Below, piece by piece: positions 35,939-43,992 of a stretch of DNA of 64,000 bases. The notes under the pieces are model-generated. The model saw nothing but the letters and a program-made list of their open reading frames with translations, ran no database searches and was not told the origin of the DNA. Location of the stretch: NCBI RefSeq assembly GCF_022827545.1, contig NZ_CP094671.1, positions 61,597 through 125,596 of the forward strand. The letters run 5' to 3'. Source of the DNA: Hymenobacter tibetensis (lineage in GTDB: Bacteria; Bacteroidota; Bacteroidia; Cytophagales; Hymenobacteraceae). Both the position numbers and the translations under genes were made by a program. Each line of letters opens with the position of its first letter. Positions within the stretch are counted from its first letter, which is position 1.

Positions 35939-36424
35939 TTATTTTATAATTAACCTACACCCAATAGCTTTGCCAAACTCTTTATCATTGCGCAACTTTT
36001 CTACTATTTCATTAAACAAGTTTCCGCATTTTAAATTTTTCAATGCATCAAATGCGTTCCACCTCATATCAAGGTCTTCGTCTTCATTCAATAAAATGTC
36101 TTTTGCTAAGTTCAATAATTTTTCGTCTTTGAAATTCTTCAAGGCTATCACAGCATAATTTCGCAAGTTGCAATCACCCTCTTTAATAATAATATTATAA
36201 ATATTACTAATTACCCTATTAACATATATCTGCGGAGGTTCAGTTACTTCTATTATCCGTAGTACTTCGATTCGTTCTAAATCATCTGCGGATTCATTGA
36301 TCATGATGTTGATTAAGAAGGGCCATTTACCCTCATCCTCCACAAACTCAAGCTCCCTTATAATCTGAACTCTGTCAGATGAAGTGTCTTCATACGTTTC
36401 GAGCAACTTTTTCAGATCGGACAT
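35939..36424 (-). CDS. HEAT-repeat protein, likely Rhs-associated immunity protein
   Basis: Acidic, all-helical protein of 161 residues made of HEAT/Armadillo-like repeats (WPFLINIMINESADDLERIE, LRNYAVIALKNFKDEKLLN, MRWNAFDALKNLKCGNLFNE). It begins MSDLKKLLETYED immediately downstream of a degraded Rhs core: in the core's frame the sequence runs AAKLKSCKRVN then MSD. HEAT-repeat proteins often serve as antidotes to polymorphic toxins. The AT-rich composition contrasts with the GC-rich Rhs remnant, as expected for a swapped toxin/immunity tip. The toxin domain itself appears to be lost. The fold is fairly sure; the immunity role is inferred. Confidence 0.72.
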   Translation of the reverse strand: MSDLKKLLETYEDTSSDRVQIIRELEFVEDEGKWPFLINIMINESADDLERIEVLRIIEVTEPPQIYVNRVISNIYNIIIKEGDCNLRNYAVIALKNFKDEKLLNLAKDILLNEDEDLDMRWNAFDALKNLKCGNLFNEIVEKLRNDKEFGKAIGCRLIIK

Positions 36425-36429
36425 ATTTA

Positions 36430-36710
36430 CGCGTTTACAGGATTTGAGCTTAGCCGCGGGAGCAAAGCTGTCCTCCTCGAAGAGCTAGGTGAGGAACTGC
36501 CCAGCGCTGTCGGCCTGCGGGCCCACTTCCAGTTCGTGCCACTCGTGCAGGTGCGCCGGCCTAGTGCGTCGTAGGTGAACATGACGGTCTGGCTATCGTG
36601 TCGGGTGACGCTCGTCAGTTGCCCGGCCCCTTCCTAGGCGTAGCGCCATGCTAGCTTATGGTTTTTGGCTAGCAGGGTGGACTACCGCTGGCGTAGAGTT
36701 AACACGACTC
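36430..36710 (-). pseudogene. Degraded Rhs-repeat core fragment
   Basis: Translation of the minus strand gives TLLAKNHKLAWRYA, a stop, then EGAGQLTSVTRHDSQTVMF, TYDALGRR, a frame slip, LHEWHELEVGPQADSAGQFL, a stop, and LFEEDSFAPAAKL. These are hallmark pieces of RHS/YD-repeat proteins and of the conserved end of the core just before the toxin tip. At least two stop codons and one frameshift make it non-functional. The tail runs straight into the HEAT-repeat gene start at 36424, so the variable toxin tip has been deleted. It was too broken to be seen as an open frame. Confidence 0.78.
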
Positions 36711-36757
36711 GCTGCTTCTGTTAACATAACGCGCTTAGGCAGGCACATGGGGTTATG

Positions 36758-37411
36758 TTACCATGGATTGTCAAATGCCGTCACATATTGCTCTGGTGAA
36801 AGCATGGTAACTGCATAAAACTTATCTGTAATTTCTTCTTTTAAATCTTCGCTTAATAAGAGCGACTTGCCATAAGTTATTTTTTCTGAAAAGAAAGCCT
36901 GCTGCTTTGTGTTGTTTGCTATTCTTATGTCCTTATATAAGTAGTGGTTGCGTAAAGTGCTTGACTCAACTCTAGTGTCACTGATAAAATCTAGAAGCTT
37001 GTCATCGAATCTAGCGATTCTAATGACAAAATATTCTTTCATGCTGATGACATTTCCTTTGGTATTAATGACAGATGCCTTCGCAACTTCATAACCTTCT
37101 TTGGCACCGTGCTTCTGTAAAAAAGTCAACAGGCTTTTTGATATAATTTTATGATTTACATCTAGTGAGAAGAAATCAAACACTACCTCCTTGTGCTTCT
37201 TAACGACGACGAATAAGTGGTCAGGAAATTTCAACTCTTTACTAGGTGGCGGAAAGGGCATTAACTGGTGGTTATAGTCGAGCCATGGTGCATCGGCTCC
37301 ATGCATCGGCTTCTTAGAGTTGAAGTCGTCCGTGTAGGTTACATCTCCTCTGTCTGGAACACCTTTGGGCTGTTCAGCAGGCTGGTTGTACCAAATTAGT
37401 ACTTTATTCAT
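36758..37411 (-). CDS. Imm11/Imm43-like predicted immunity protein
   Basis: Protein of 217 residues, AT-rich, without signal peptide. The layout resembles the DUF1629/Imm11-type immunity families: an N-terminal strand-rich part, then SKSLLTFLQKHGAKEGYEVA with EYFVIRIARFDDKLLDFISD, and a C-terminal QQAFFSEKITYGKSLLLSED followed by LKEEITDKFYAVTMLSPEQY. It lies directly upstream (same strand) of the broken Rhs core, which fits a further toxin/immunity remnant. A 9-bp inverted repeat, TAACATAAC/GTTATGTTA, covers its stop codon (36722-36760) and may end its transcript. The family call is tentative. Confidence 0.62.
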   Translation of the reverse strand: MNKVLIWYNQPAEQPKGVPDRGDVTYTDDFNSKKPMHGADAPWLDYNHQLMPFPPPSKELKFPDHLFVVVKKHKEVVFDFFSLDVNHKIISKSLLTFLQKHGAKEGYEVAKASVINTKGNVISMKEYFVIRIARFDDKLLDFISDTRVESSTLRNHYLYKDIRIANNTKQQAFFSEKITYGKSLLLSEDLKEEITDKFYAVTMLSPEQYVTAFDNPW

Positions 37412-37727
37412 TTGACAAAAATCTAGTACCAGTTAATTAGGTTATTCTAGGGCATCCAGTGCCAGCGGTTCTCGTGTTGAGTTGCGCATGTAAGTTTGTC
37501 TGCACCATGGAGGATGGGCTTAAGAAGTAGGCGACAAAGTATAAACGAACGATAACTATAATGCGGGTCTTGGATATTTTAGAAACGGGAGGTTAGCAAC
37601 ACGTAAAATCAGTTTGCCTCCTCTAAACCACCGTTTCGTTGAGCTGTCATTCTGGGGATTTCCCAAGTTTATTTTGCTGGCACTCTGCACGTCGTTGGTG
37701 CACTTGCCGCTGATGGCGCACGTCAAT
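37412..37727. other. Intergenic stretch with no convincing gene
   Basis: This 316-bp gap contains a 67-codon minus frame (37556-37759) that overlaps the neighbouring gene and has no recognisable features. Nothing else was seen. Confidence 0.4.
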
Positions 37728-38114
37728 TTACGGGCGTAAGTCGCGTGCTTGCAGGCCATGCAAGTATGAGCCGGCTTCGATTAGCAGCTCCTCTATGCGG
37801 GCTTTGATTTCGGAGAAGGGCCGCCCGTTGACCAAATGCCGCTTTGCTACCCGCCTCCCACTACCCGTCGCCACATTCTGCCACGCCAAGGCATAGAAGT
37901 GCCACTGGCTCGAATCAACCGCCATCTTCCCAAAGTCAGGCTGGATGATAACGGCCAGATTACAGCCGTCCTGTTGCCAATCGATACGCCGTTCCTCAAA
38001 ACCCAAGTGGCCCGGACCACCGGGCCAGTGATTTTCGCGGTCTCGGGTCAACACGGTGTGCTGCGCGGCCGCGAATTGTTGCAGTCGTTCGTCTATCTGG
38101 GTAAAAACACTCAT
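37728..38114 (-). CDS. Conserved-looking hypothetical protein
   Basis: Protein of 128 residues with an N-terminal amphipathic helix (FTQIDERLQQFAAAQ), a charged centre (RDRENHWPGGPGH, EERRIDWQQDGCNLAVIIQP) and a C-terminal helix (FSEIKARIEELLIEAGSYL). No signal or membrane segment. No family was recognised, but the sequence looks like a real, compact alpha/beta protein. It is GC-rich, unlike the immunity-like genes next to it. It could be another small accessory protein of the Rhs debris; there is no direct support. Confidence 0.6.
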   Translation of the reverse strand: MSVFTQIDERLQQFAAAQHTVLTRDRENHWPGGPGHLGFEERRIDWQQDGCNLAVIIQPDFGKMAVDSSQWHFYALAWQNVATGSGRRVAKRHLVNGRPFSEIKARIEELLIEAGSYLHGLQARDLRP

Positions 38115-38203
38115 CAGTGCAGCAAGTAACAGTCGAGATAACCATTAAACCGGAGTTTGGACCCTAGATATAAGGTCCATCGCCACCAGGGAGCAATAGT
38201 GGG

Positions 38204-38539
38204 TCATCGGGACGTACGGGTAAAATCGGATTTGATGAAGGTGAAACAGGCTCTGAGAAAGGTAAAAATGGTCTTGTTCGACAGCAGCACCCCCCAATAC
38301 AGCAACACAATTACTCTGCGATTGTAATGCCAGTTCTTGTGATCGAGCAACCAGAGGCACAGCAACTCGCCCGCAACAAAGGGGAGTAGCACCAGCAGCG
38401 GCAAGGCTTTAAAGTACACCCCGAGCGCTTGCCGCAAGCTAGTCAATGGACTCACAAAGCGGTTCAACCAGGCGAACCCGCGGGTGTGGGACCAGTAGGG
38501 GTAGAGCAGGGCCACGGCCACATGAATCAGATATGCCAT
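38204..38539 (-). CDS. Possible small membrane protein
   Basis: A frame of 111 codons from the Met at 38539 (the frame is open to 38599). It has three hydrophobic stretches (IHVAVALLYPYW, LPLLVLLPFVAGELLCLWLL, VIVLLYWGVLLSNKTIFTFL) and a basic C-terminus, which suggests a small inner-membrane protein. No family recognised and no operon partner. The gene lies between the immunity-like genes and the plus-strand recombinase. Confidence 0.4.
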   Translation of the reverse strand: MAYLIHVAVALLYPYWSHTRGFAWLNRFVSPLTSLRQALGVYFKALPLLVLLPFVAGELLCLWLLDHKNWHYNRRVIVLLYWGVLLSNKTIFTFLRACFTFIKSDFTRTSR

Positions 38540-38692
38540 GCGCAGGCGAGCCAATGCGGGAAGGTTTGCCACACTGCGGGCTAAAGAAGAAGATACCAAA
38601 AACGGCGCGCCCGTGTAGCAAACCGAGCGAATACTTACTTCTCGGATCCGAGTTAGTGTCTACACTGACCTTGGACACCTTCCAGTAGGTCG

Positions 38693-38722
38693 TTTGTAAA
38701 CTGTCCAACCTGCTTATCTTTA
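38693..38722 (+). promoter_or_regulatory. Bacteroidota-type promoter of the serine recombinase
   Basis: TTTG (38693-38696) and TATCTTTA (38715-38722) are separated by 18 bp, matching the Bacteroidota -33/-7 consensus (TTTG and TAnnTTTG). The recombinase ATG is 34 bp further on. A GTGTC/GACAC inverted pair at 38656-38678 just upstream may be an operator or a recombination subsite. Confidence 0.55.
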
Positions 38723-38756
38723 GGGCAGCTACCTTCTCCCCAACTGCCCCTCCCGC

Positions 38757-39419
38757 ATGCCCTGCGTTGCCTACTACCGCGTCAGCACGCTCCAGCAAGG
38801 GAAGAGTGGACTCGGGCTGGCCGCCCAGCAGCAGCTGGTGCGCAGCTTTGTGAAGGAGGAAGCCGTGTTGGGGGAGTTCGTCGAAGTGGAGAGCGGGAAG
38901 AAGGCCACGCGCCCGCAGTTACGGGCGGCCGTGCAGCTAGCCAAGAGCCAGGGGGCCGTGCTGGTGATTGCGAAGCTGGATCGACTCTCGCGCAATGTGG
39001 CCTTCATTGCTTCCTTGATGGAGTCGGGGGTGGAGTTTGTGGCCTGTGATCAGCCCCAGGCTAACAAGTTCACCTTGCACATCTTCGCCGCGCTAGCCGA
39101 GCAGGAGCGCGACATGATCAGCGAGCGCACCCGCCGAGCTTTGCAGGTGCTCAAGACGCAGGGTAAGCAGTTAGGGACGCCGGCCAACCTGACGACGGCG
39201 GTGCAGGCCCAGGGCCTGGCGGTCCGGCAGCAGAATGCCCGCACCCACGAGGCCAACCGGCAGGCCACGGCCTTAATCGTGGCGCGTCGGGCGCAAGGGT
39301 TGGGTTACAATCAGATTGCGCAGGAACTGGAGGAGTTGGGCTTTCGCACCCGTCGTGGCTGCCAGTTTACCCATAAGCAAGTCCAGCGCTTGGCCCAACG
39401 GGCGGCAGAGCAGGCGTAA
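38757..39419 (+). CDS. Serine recombinase (resolvase/invertase family)
   Basis: Site-specific serine recombinase of 220 residues. The catalytic serine is S10 in AYYRVST. Conserved landmarks are ATRPQLRAAVQLAK, VIAKLDRLSRNVAFI, the long helix EQERDMISERTRRALQVLK, and a C-terminal helix-turn-helix (GLGYNQIAQELEELGFRTRR). It resolves, inverts or transposes DNA between short sites. It is a clear relative of the recombinase at 57417 and the broken copy at 62157 (shared GVEF/HVRF, FTLHI and RTRRG motifs). No partner transposase lies next to it. Whether it is a phage, plasmid or element recombinase cannot be told from its sequence. Confidence 0.93.
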   Translation: MPCVAYYRVSTLQQGKSGLGLAAQQQLVRSFVKEEAVLGEFVEVESGKKATRPQLRAAVQLAKSQGAVLVIAKLDRLSRNVAFIASLMESGVEFVACDQPQANKFTLHIFAALAEQERDMISERTRRALQVLKTQGKQLGTPANLTTAVQAQGLAVRQQNARTHEANRQATALIVARRAQGLGYNQIAQELEELGFRTRRGCQFTHKQVQRLAQRAAEQA

Positions 39420-39666
39420 ACAAGAACCCGTTGTGCCGCCAGAGGAAAGTGGACTTAGGCGGTAGGTGCCTCGACATCATGGAAGGGGGTGACCGCTTTT
39501 CTTTCAATCGAGACAAGAGGGTAGTCCCGTTCTGGGGCCTATCCCGCTACTTCGGGTGCGGGCTGTTTAGCTGGTCGGTAGCGCCATCGGCTGAGGCCAG
39601 TTTGCCTCGACCGCCAACTATCGATGGCCGCTCGCGGTTCAGGCTCTGTACTCTTTGCTCTCTGCT

Positions 39667-40560
39667 ATGCCGCTCCCTTCGCTTTCGCCGCTGGTGCCCG
39701 CCCTGCCACTTCCCGTATTGGCCGCGCCAGGGCTGCGCGTGCTCGACCTGGGTACGGCGGCCGGGCAGCAGGGGCTTGCCCCCGGTTTCAGCCGGCGGCC
39801 CTACTACTCGGTGACGCTGCTGCACGGAGCGTATGCGCTAGACTTTGAGGACGGGGAGAAACCGGCCACCGACCACACGCTGCTGCTGACCAGCCCCAAA
39901 ATGCCCTTCGGCTACCGGGCCACGGCCGGCGAGCAGGTGGGGGTGAGCTGCGTATTTCCGGAGACGTTTCTGACCCTGAAGAACTGCGGCTACCAGCCCG
40001 TTAACTTCCCAGCCTACCAGCCGGGCCAGCAGTGGATTTATGCCTTGAGCCCGGCGCAGGCGGCCCCGTATAGCGCCCTCTTCGCCAAGCTGGCGGCCGA
40101 GGAGCGGACTGGCGGCGCGTTCAGCGAGAACCTGCTGCGCACCTACCTGCTGGAGCTGCTCTTCACGGCGCACCGCCTGACCCCGACCGATACCTTCGGC
40201 CGGACCAATAGCACTGCCGAGGTCGTGGCCTGCGCGTTTGTCCGGCTGTTGGAGGCACAATTCCCGATTGAGTCGCCGCACGCCCCGCTGCGGCTCAAGA
40301 CCGTGCGCGATTTTGCCGGCGAGCTGGCCCTGCACCCCAACTACCTCAACCGCCAGGTGAAGGCCGTGAAAGGCCGCACGGTCAGCAGCCTGCTCGCCGC
40401 CCGGCTCGTGCGCGAGGCCCAGACGTTGCTGCGGCTTACCGACTGGCACATTGCCCAGATTGCCGGGGCACTGGGATTTGAGGAGCCGTCGCACTTCAAC
40501 CTCTTCTTCAAGAAGCATGTGTATTGTTCGCCTACCGACTACCGCAAGCAGGCCGGCTAA
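39667..40560 (+). CDS. AraC-family transcriptional regulator
   Basis: AraC-type regulator of 297 residues. The N-terminal half is a beta-rich sensor domain (YSVTLLHGAYALDFEDGEKP, GVSCVFPETFLTL). The C-terminal half has the two helix-turn-helix motifs: VRDFAGELALHPNYLNRQVK and HIAQIAGALGFEEPSHFNLF, with the closing CSPTDYRKQAG. The chosen ATG at 39667 is 12 bp inside a longer TTG frame. It is followed 101 bp later by an SDR gene on the same strand, an arrangement often seen when such a regulator controls a small oxidoreductase. Confidence 0.9.
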   Translation: MPLPSLSPLVPALPLPVLAAPGLRVLDLGTAAGQQGLAPGFSRRPYYSVTLLHGAYALDFEDGEKPATDHTLLLTSPKMPFGYRATAGEQVGVSCVFPETFLTLKNCGYQPVNFPAYQPGQQWIYALSPAQAAPYSALFAKLAAEERTGGAFSENLLRTYLLELLFTAHRLTPTDTFGRTNSTAEVVACAFVRLLEAQFPIESPHAPLRLKTVRDFAGELALHPNYLNRQVKAVKGRTVSSLLAARLVREAQTLLRLTDWHIAQIAGALGFEEPSHFNLFFKKHVYCSPTDYRKQAG

Positions 40561-40661
40561 ACCCAGGTTTGATTTGCGTAAGGATTGGTGCTATCGGCGC
40601 TAGCCGCTGCCTGGCTGCCCGGCCCACCTTTGCAGGACCATTTTATCTTCTGCAACTCCTC

Positions 40662-41390
40662 ATGAAAGTAGCCCTCGTAACCGGTGCCAACAAAGGCATC
40701 GGCTTGGAAACGGCGCGCCAGCTGGCGCAACACCAGATACACGTGCTGCTCGGAGCCCGTGACGCCGTCAGCGGCCAGGCCGCCGCGGCGGCCCTGCACG
40801 CCCAAGGGCTGGCCGTCACCTTTATCCAACTCGACATCAGCCAGGAAGCCGACATTGCGGCGGCCACGGCCCACATCCAGCAGACCTATGGCCGGCTCGA
40901 TATCCTGGTTAACAATGCCGCTGTGTTCCTCGATGGCGAGTGGTACGGCAACAACGTGGAAACCGTGCCGCCGCAAGTGCTGCGCGACACGTTCGACATC
41001 AACTACTTCGGTACGGTGGCCCTGACCCAGGCGCTGCTGCCGCTGCTCAAGGCCAGCGAGGCGGGCCGCATCGTCAATGTGAGCAGCATCTCCGGCTCGC
41101 TGGGCATTCACCTTGATACCGCGCACTGGTTCTACCAGATGAAGCCCTACGCCTACAGCGCGTCCAAGACGGCCCTAAACCAGTTTACCATCTTCCTGGC
41201 CCAGGCCTTGCAAAACACGGCCGTGAAGGTCAACGCCACCAATCCGGGCTGGGTGCAAACGGCCATTGGCTCAGACCAGGCGCCGCTAACCCCGGCCGAG
41301 GGCGCCCGCTCCAGCGTGGCGCTGGCCCTGCTGCCGGCCGATGGACCCTCGGGCACCTTCACCGAGGCCGGCGAAACGCTGCCCTGGTAG
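40662..41390 (+). CDS. SDR-family oxidoreductase
   Basis: Short-chain dehydrogenase/reductase of 242 residues. It has TGANKGIGLETARQL (NADP-type cofactor loop), NNAAVF, the catalytic Ser in NVSSISGSLG, and the YSASK motif in PYAYSASKTALNQF. The insert before the Tyr (LDTAHWFYQMKP) and the length are similar to carbonyl-reductase-like SDRs. The start at 40662 was preferred to an upstream extension overlapping the AraC gene. It is probably regulated by the adjacent AraC protein. The substrate is unknown. Confidence 0.9.
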   Translation: MKVALVTGANKGIGLETARQLAQHQIHVLLGARDAVSGQAAAAALHAQGLAVTFIQLDISQEADIAAATAHIQQTYGRLDILVNNAAVFLDGEWYGNNVETVPPQVLRDTFDINYFGTVALTQALLPLLKASEAGRIVNVSSISGSLGIHLDTAHWFYQMKPYAYSASKTALNQFTIFLAQALQNTAVKVNATNPGWVQTAIGSDQAPLTPAEGARSSVALALLPADGPSGTFTEAGETLPW

Positions 41391-41570
41391 GTAGCGGCCA
41401 CTAGTAGCGTGGTTACCTGGTTTCCTCGGGCCCCGCTGCGTGGTCGGTGAGGCCCGGTTTTCCTTACGCCGGCCCAAAATCGTGTCGTCACAGGTTGCAG
41501 AAAGGCTCTTTTCCCAAGCGGCGCAAACCAGCAGTAGGGTAAACGCTGCTCCACCATTCGTACTGGAAAC

Positions 41571-42296
41571 ATGAAGCTGTATATATTTGAGCTAGGCCGG
41601 TTTATTTATCCAGGTATGCCCCAGCCATTGCCGGTGCCCGGGTACCTGATTCAGACCGATGCCGGTCAAAATATCCTGGTAGATACCGGGTTTCCGGAGA
41701 AATTTATTCGCCACCCACCCGCTCCTGAGCCCGCCGAGATGGCCATGCGCCCCGGTGAGTACATTGTCGACCAGCTAGCCGCTATCGGGCTTACGCCGGA
41801 CGACATCGACATCCTGGTGGTCAGTCACTTAGATATTGACCACGCCGGAAACCTGCTTCCCTTCTCAAAGGCCGACATACTGTTGCAACAGCAGCAGTAT
41901 GCCGCAGCGAAGGCGGGCCATCCTCGCTTTACTGCTACGCAGGAGCAGTGGGACCATCCCCGGATTCGGTTTAGGTTGCTGGCGGGCGATGTAAAAATAG
42001 CCGAGGGGGTTGAGCTGATTGCCAGCAGTGGCCACGTACCCGGCCACCAGTCGGTGCTGCTTCACCTGCCCCACACCGGTCCGGTGCTGCTGACCGTGGA
42101 TGCCATCCTGAATGCCACGATGACCGATGCCGCCACCCGAATGGTCGACGTGTCGGCTGATAACGACGCAGAGGCCAGGGACAGCACCCGGAAGCTGATG
42201 GCCTTAGCCCAACGGGAGGAAGCCAAGCTGGTGCTGTTTGGCCATGACAGCGCCCAATGGGCGGGCGTGAAAAAGGCTCCTGATTTTTACAGCTAA
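41571..42296 (+). CDS. Metallo-beta-lactamase-fold lactonase-like hydrolase (N-acyl homoserine lactonase family)
   Basis: Protein of 241 residues with the metallo-beta-lactamase fold and the layout of AiiA-type quorum-quenching lactonases (VPGYLIQTDAGQNILVDTGF, SHLDIDHAGNLLPF, SGHVPGHQSVLLHL, and a C-terminal LFGHD). The metal motif reads HLDIDH, where classic lactonases have HxHxDH. The first and last His and the second Asp are kept, but the second His is Asp. This may change metal binding or define a relative with another substrate. No signal peptide, so it is intracellular. It lies 180 bp after the SDR on the same strand. The family is secure, the substrate is not. Confidence 0.82.
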   Translation: MKLYIFELGRFIYPGMPQPLPVPGYLIQTDAGQNILVDTGFPEKFIRHPPAPEPAEMAMRPGEYIVDQLAAIGLTPDDIDILVVSHLDIDHAGNLLPFSKADILLQQQQYAAAKAGHPRFTATQEQWDHPRIRFRLLAGDVKIAEGVELIASSGHVPGHQSVLLHLPHTGPVLLTVDAILNATMTDAATRMVDVSADNDAEARDSTRKLMALAQREEAKLVLFGHDSAQWAGVKKAPDFYS

Positions 42297-42484
42297 GCAG
42301 CGTTGCTTGCTTGCTTACTTGCAGGTAGACGAACCTGGAGGGCTTCCACTACCCGCCCTGACGCCCGGGCTACGTGGCCTTTGAGCGCTCCAGGAGGTTG
42401 CGCCGCCACTTGGCTAGTCCGGTGCAGCAAGCCACCGAAGCAAAGTCCGCGTAGTTTTCATTTCACCCAGACAAAACGAAATCC

Positions 42485-42883
42485 ATGTTCGCTACCCCCC
42501 TCGAAGTCGCCGAAACCTTCTTTGCCCACTGGCAGGCCAACCGCGTAGAAGAGGCCCTCGCCCTACTCGCGGCCGATGTCGTTTACCACAATTTTCCTAC
42601 CCCCGACCTTATCGGCCGCGAGGCGGTCCTGAAGTTCCATGTCGACGCCGGTATCGGCACGGCCTTGCGGGCGAACTGGGAAGTCGTGCATCTCGCCGCC
42701 ACTGGCAACGTGGTACTCAACGAGCGGATTGATAATTTCCAGCACGCTAATGGCTTCACCCTCACAGTACCGGTCATGGGTACGCTCACCATCGAGGAGG
42801 GTGCCATCACCGTCTGGCGCGACTATTTCGACTCGGCCCACGCGGCGCAGCAACAGGCAGAACTGCTGCGCTCCCTCGCGTAG
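42485..42883 (+). CDS. Limonene-1,2-epoxide hydrolase-like / SnoaL-like protein
   Basis: Protein of 132 residues with the cystatin-like alpha+beta fold. The pattern VVYHNFPTPDLIGREAV, VVLNERIDNF and VMGTLTIEEGAITVWRDYFD matches the limonene-epoxide-hydrolase family, in which an Asp-Arg-Asp triad activates water. Arg and Asp of NERID and the Asp of WRDYFD could supply it. The family also contains ketosteroid-isomerase-like and SnoaL-like proteins, so the reaction is open. It is the last plus-strand gene of this small cluster, followed by a strong terminator at 42975. Confidence 0.78.
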   Translation: MFATPLEVAETFFAHWQANRVEEALALLAADVVYHNFPTPDLIGREAVLKFHVDAGIGTALRANWEVVHLAATGNVVLNERIDNFQHANGFTLTVPVMGTLTIEEGAITVWRDYFDSAHAAQQQAELLRSLA

Positions 42884-42974
42884 TCCACGCGTGAGCGTTA
42901 CCGTGCCCGGCCTGGTTGGCGCTGGAATCCGGGGTGCGGGGTGCGCCGCCGCGAGGAAAAGCAGGTTAAGCAAC

Positions 42975-43023
42975 CAGCGGGATGTGCCAGAGCTTATTTC
43001 TGGCGCATCCCGCTGCTGTTTTA
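42975..43023 (+). terminator. Strong terminator-like hairpin after the epoxide-hydrolase-like gene
   Basis: A 17-bp arm at 42975-42991 (CAGCGGGATGTGCCAGA) pairs with 42999-43015 (TCTGGCGCATCCCGCTG), with a single T-G wobble and a 7-base loop. CTGTTTTAC follows directly. It would end the plus-strand cluster that begins with the AraC gene. Confidence 0.75.
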
Positions 43024-43101
43024 CAGCTTTGCGCTATGCGTTGTTGCTGCGTGCGGTTTGATGATTTACTGTGCTGGGTTCTGCTACCGGGCCGGACCAC
43101 G

Positions 43102-43488
43102 TCAGTGTCTAGCGGCACCGGACTGCCTTAGCTGCTCGCGCTGTTTTTTGGGCAGGCTGGCTAGCACCAAATCGTAGGAGCCCTGCACCAGGTCCAGAAG
43201 TAGGGCATCGGGTAGGTCGTCGTTGAAGGCGACGCTAAGCCAGTATTTGGGGCTCATGTTGAAGGGGTTCCCCGCCGCCTGGTAACGCTCTTTGAGCTCT
43301 GCAATACGTTCGGGCGTGCTTTTCAGGGAGCATTTATCGAACTTGTCGAGGTCGAAATAGCAGAATATTTTCCCACCGATGTAGAAGGCCAAAATATCGC
43401 GGGCATTAGGAAAAAACCCAGCAAAGGGCGTTTTCTCTTCCGTAAAGGGCAGCGCGAGGCAGCAGGCTCTGAATTGTTCGATGTCCAT
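43102..43488 (-). CDS. MmcQ/YjbR-family DNA-binding-like protein
   Basis: Protein of 128 residues of the MmcQ/YjbR family. It shows the N-terminal EQFRACCLALPFTEEKTPF, then AFYIGGKIFCYFDLDKFDKC, and the C-terminal region beginning SPKYWLSVAFNDDLPD, ending LVLASLPKKQ. The fold is a CyaY-like alpha/beta domain with an inferred DNA-binding role, widespread and usually single-gene. It faces the upstream plus-strand cluster, converging on the hairpin at 42975. Confidence in the family is high; its biology is poorly known. Confidence 0.88.
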   Translation of the reverse strand: MDIEQFRACCLALPFTEEKTPFAGFFPNARDILAFYIGGKIFCYFDLDKFDKCSLKSTPERIAELKERYQAAGNPFNMSPKYWLSVAFNDDLPDALLLDLVQGSYDLVLASLPKKQREQLRQSGAARH

Positions 43489-43670
43489 ACAAGAGCGCTA
43501 TTCGTGGCAGCCTTCTGCTTTGTTGCGCTGGCCGGTAGCGTGGCGCTTGTCGGAAGGTGTTTTTATATCGGTCACCTCGTCGGGGATAGCACGAGAGTTG
43601 GCACAAGAATACAATGGTCTATTCATGGCTAGCGCTTTAGGATGCCTTATCGGAAAGGTCGAAAAGGACC

Positions 43671-43910
43671 TTTCAACAGCAGCTACAGCGAGAGGTAACG
43701 CCTGAGTATCCGCTTGATGGAATTACGGTCCTACCGATCAGTAAAAATGGCGGGACGGATGAGGTGCTGTATCAAGTACCTAACCAGCGCTTTGCCGTTG
43801 TTCATCTAGTCTGAACCCGCCGAGGCGACTGCACCTACGCACGAACTGATTTCTTCGAGAATTGGATTGCCTTTGTCACGCAACGGATGGAGCCCGATAA
43901 TCTGGCGTAG
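43671..43910 (+). pseudogene. Broken conserved hypothetical gene (TGA in place of a Trp codon)
   Basis: The plus-strand frame from 43671 reads FQQLQREVTPEYPLDGITVL, then PISKNGGTDEVLYQVPNQRF and AVVHLV, a TGA stop at 43812-43814, and continues in the same frame as TRRGDCTYARTDFFENWIAF to a stop at 43908. The segment AVVHL followed by Trp is a common theme of small conserved bacterial proteins, so the TGA is best explained as a mutated TGG. The 5' end is also unclear, with an in-frame stop at 43638. The remnant is in a gap otherwise free of genes (43489-43992). Confidence 0.6.
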
Positions 43911-43992
43911 GAATCGTAGTGCTTTGATAGCCTTCCTTTGTTTGCACTTTAGAATTTAGCGCAGCAGCATCTTGAAATAATTTCTAAACATA

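Noticed and set aside
35847..36158. 103-codon plus-strand frame
   Set aside because: Lies antisense to the HEAT-repeat gene; low-complexity Phe/Ser/Asn composition is typical of a shadow.
37556..37759. 67-codon minus frame
   Set aside because: Basic, overlaps a better gene, no features.
38656..38678. GTGTC/GACAC pair as a res site of the serine recombinase
   Set aside because: Only 5-bp arms in one copy; too weak to call a recombination site, so only mentioned with the promoter.
43481..43705. 74-codon plus frame at the start of YjbR
   Set aside because: Overlaps the YjbR start and runs out of frame with the pseudogene at 43671; no protein-like pattern.
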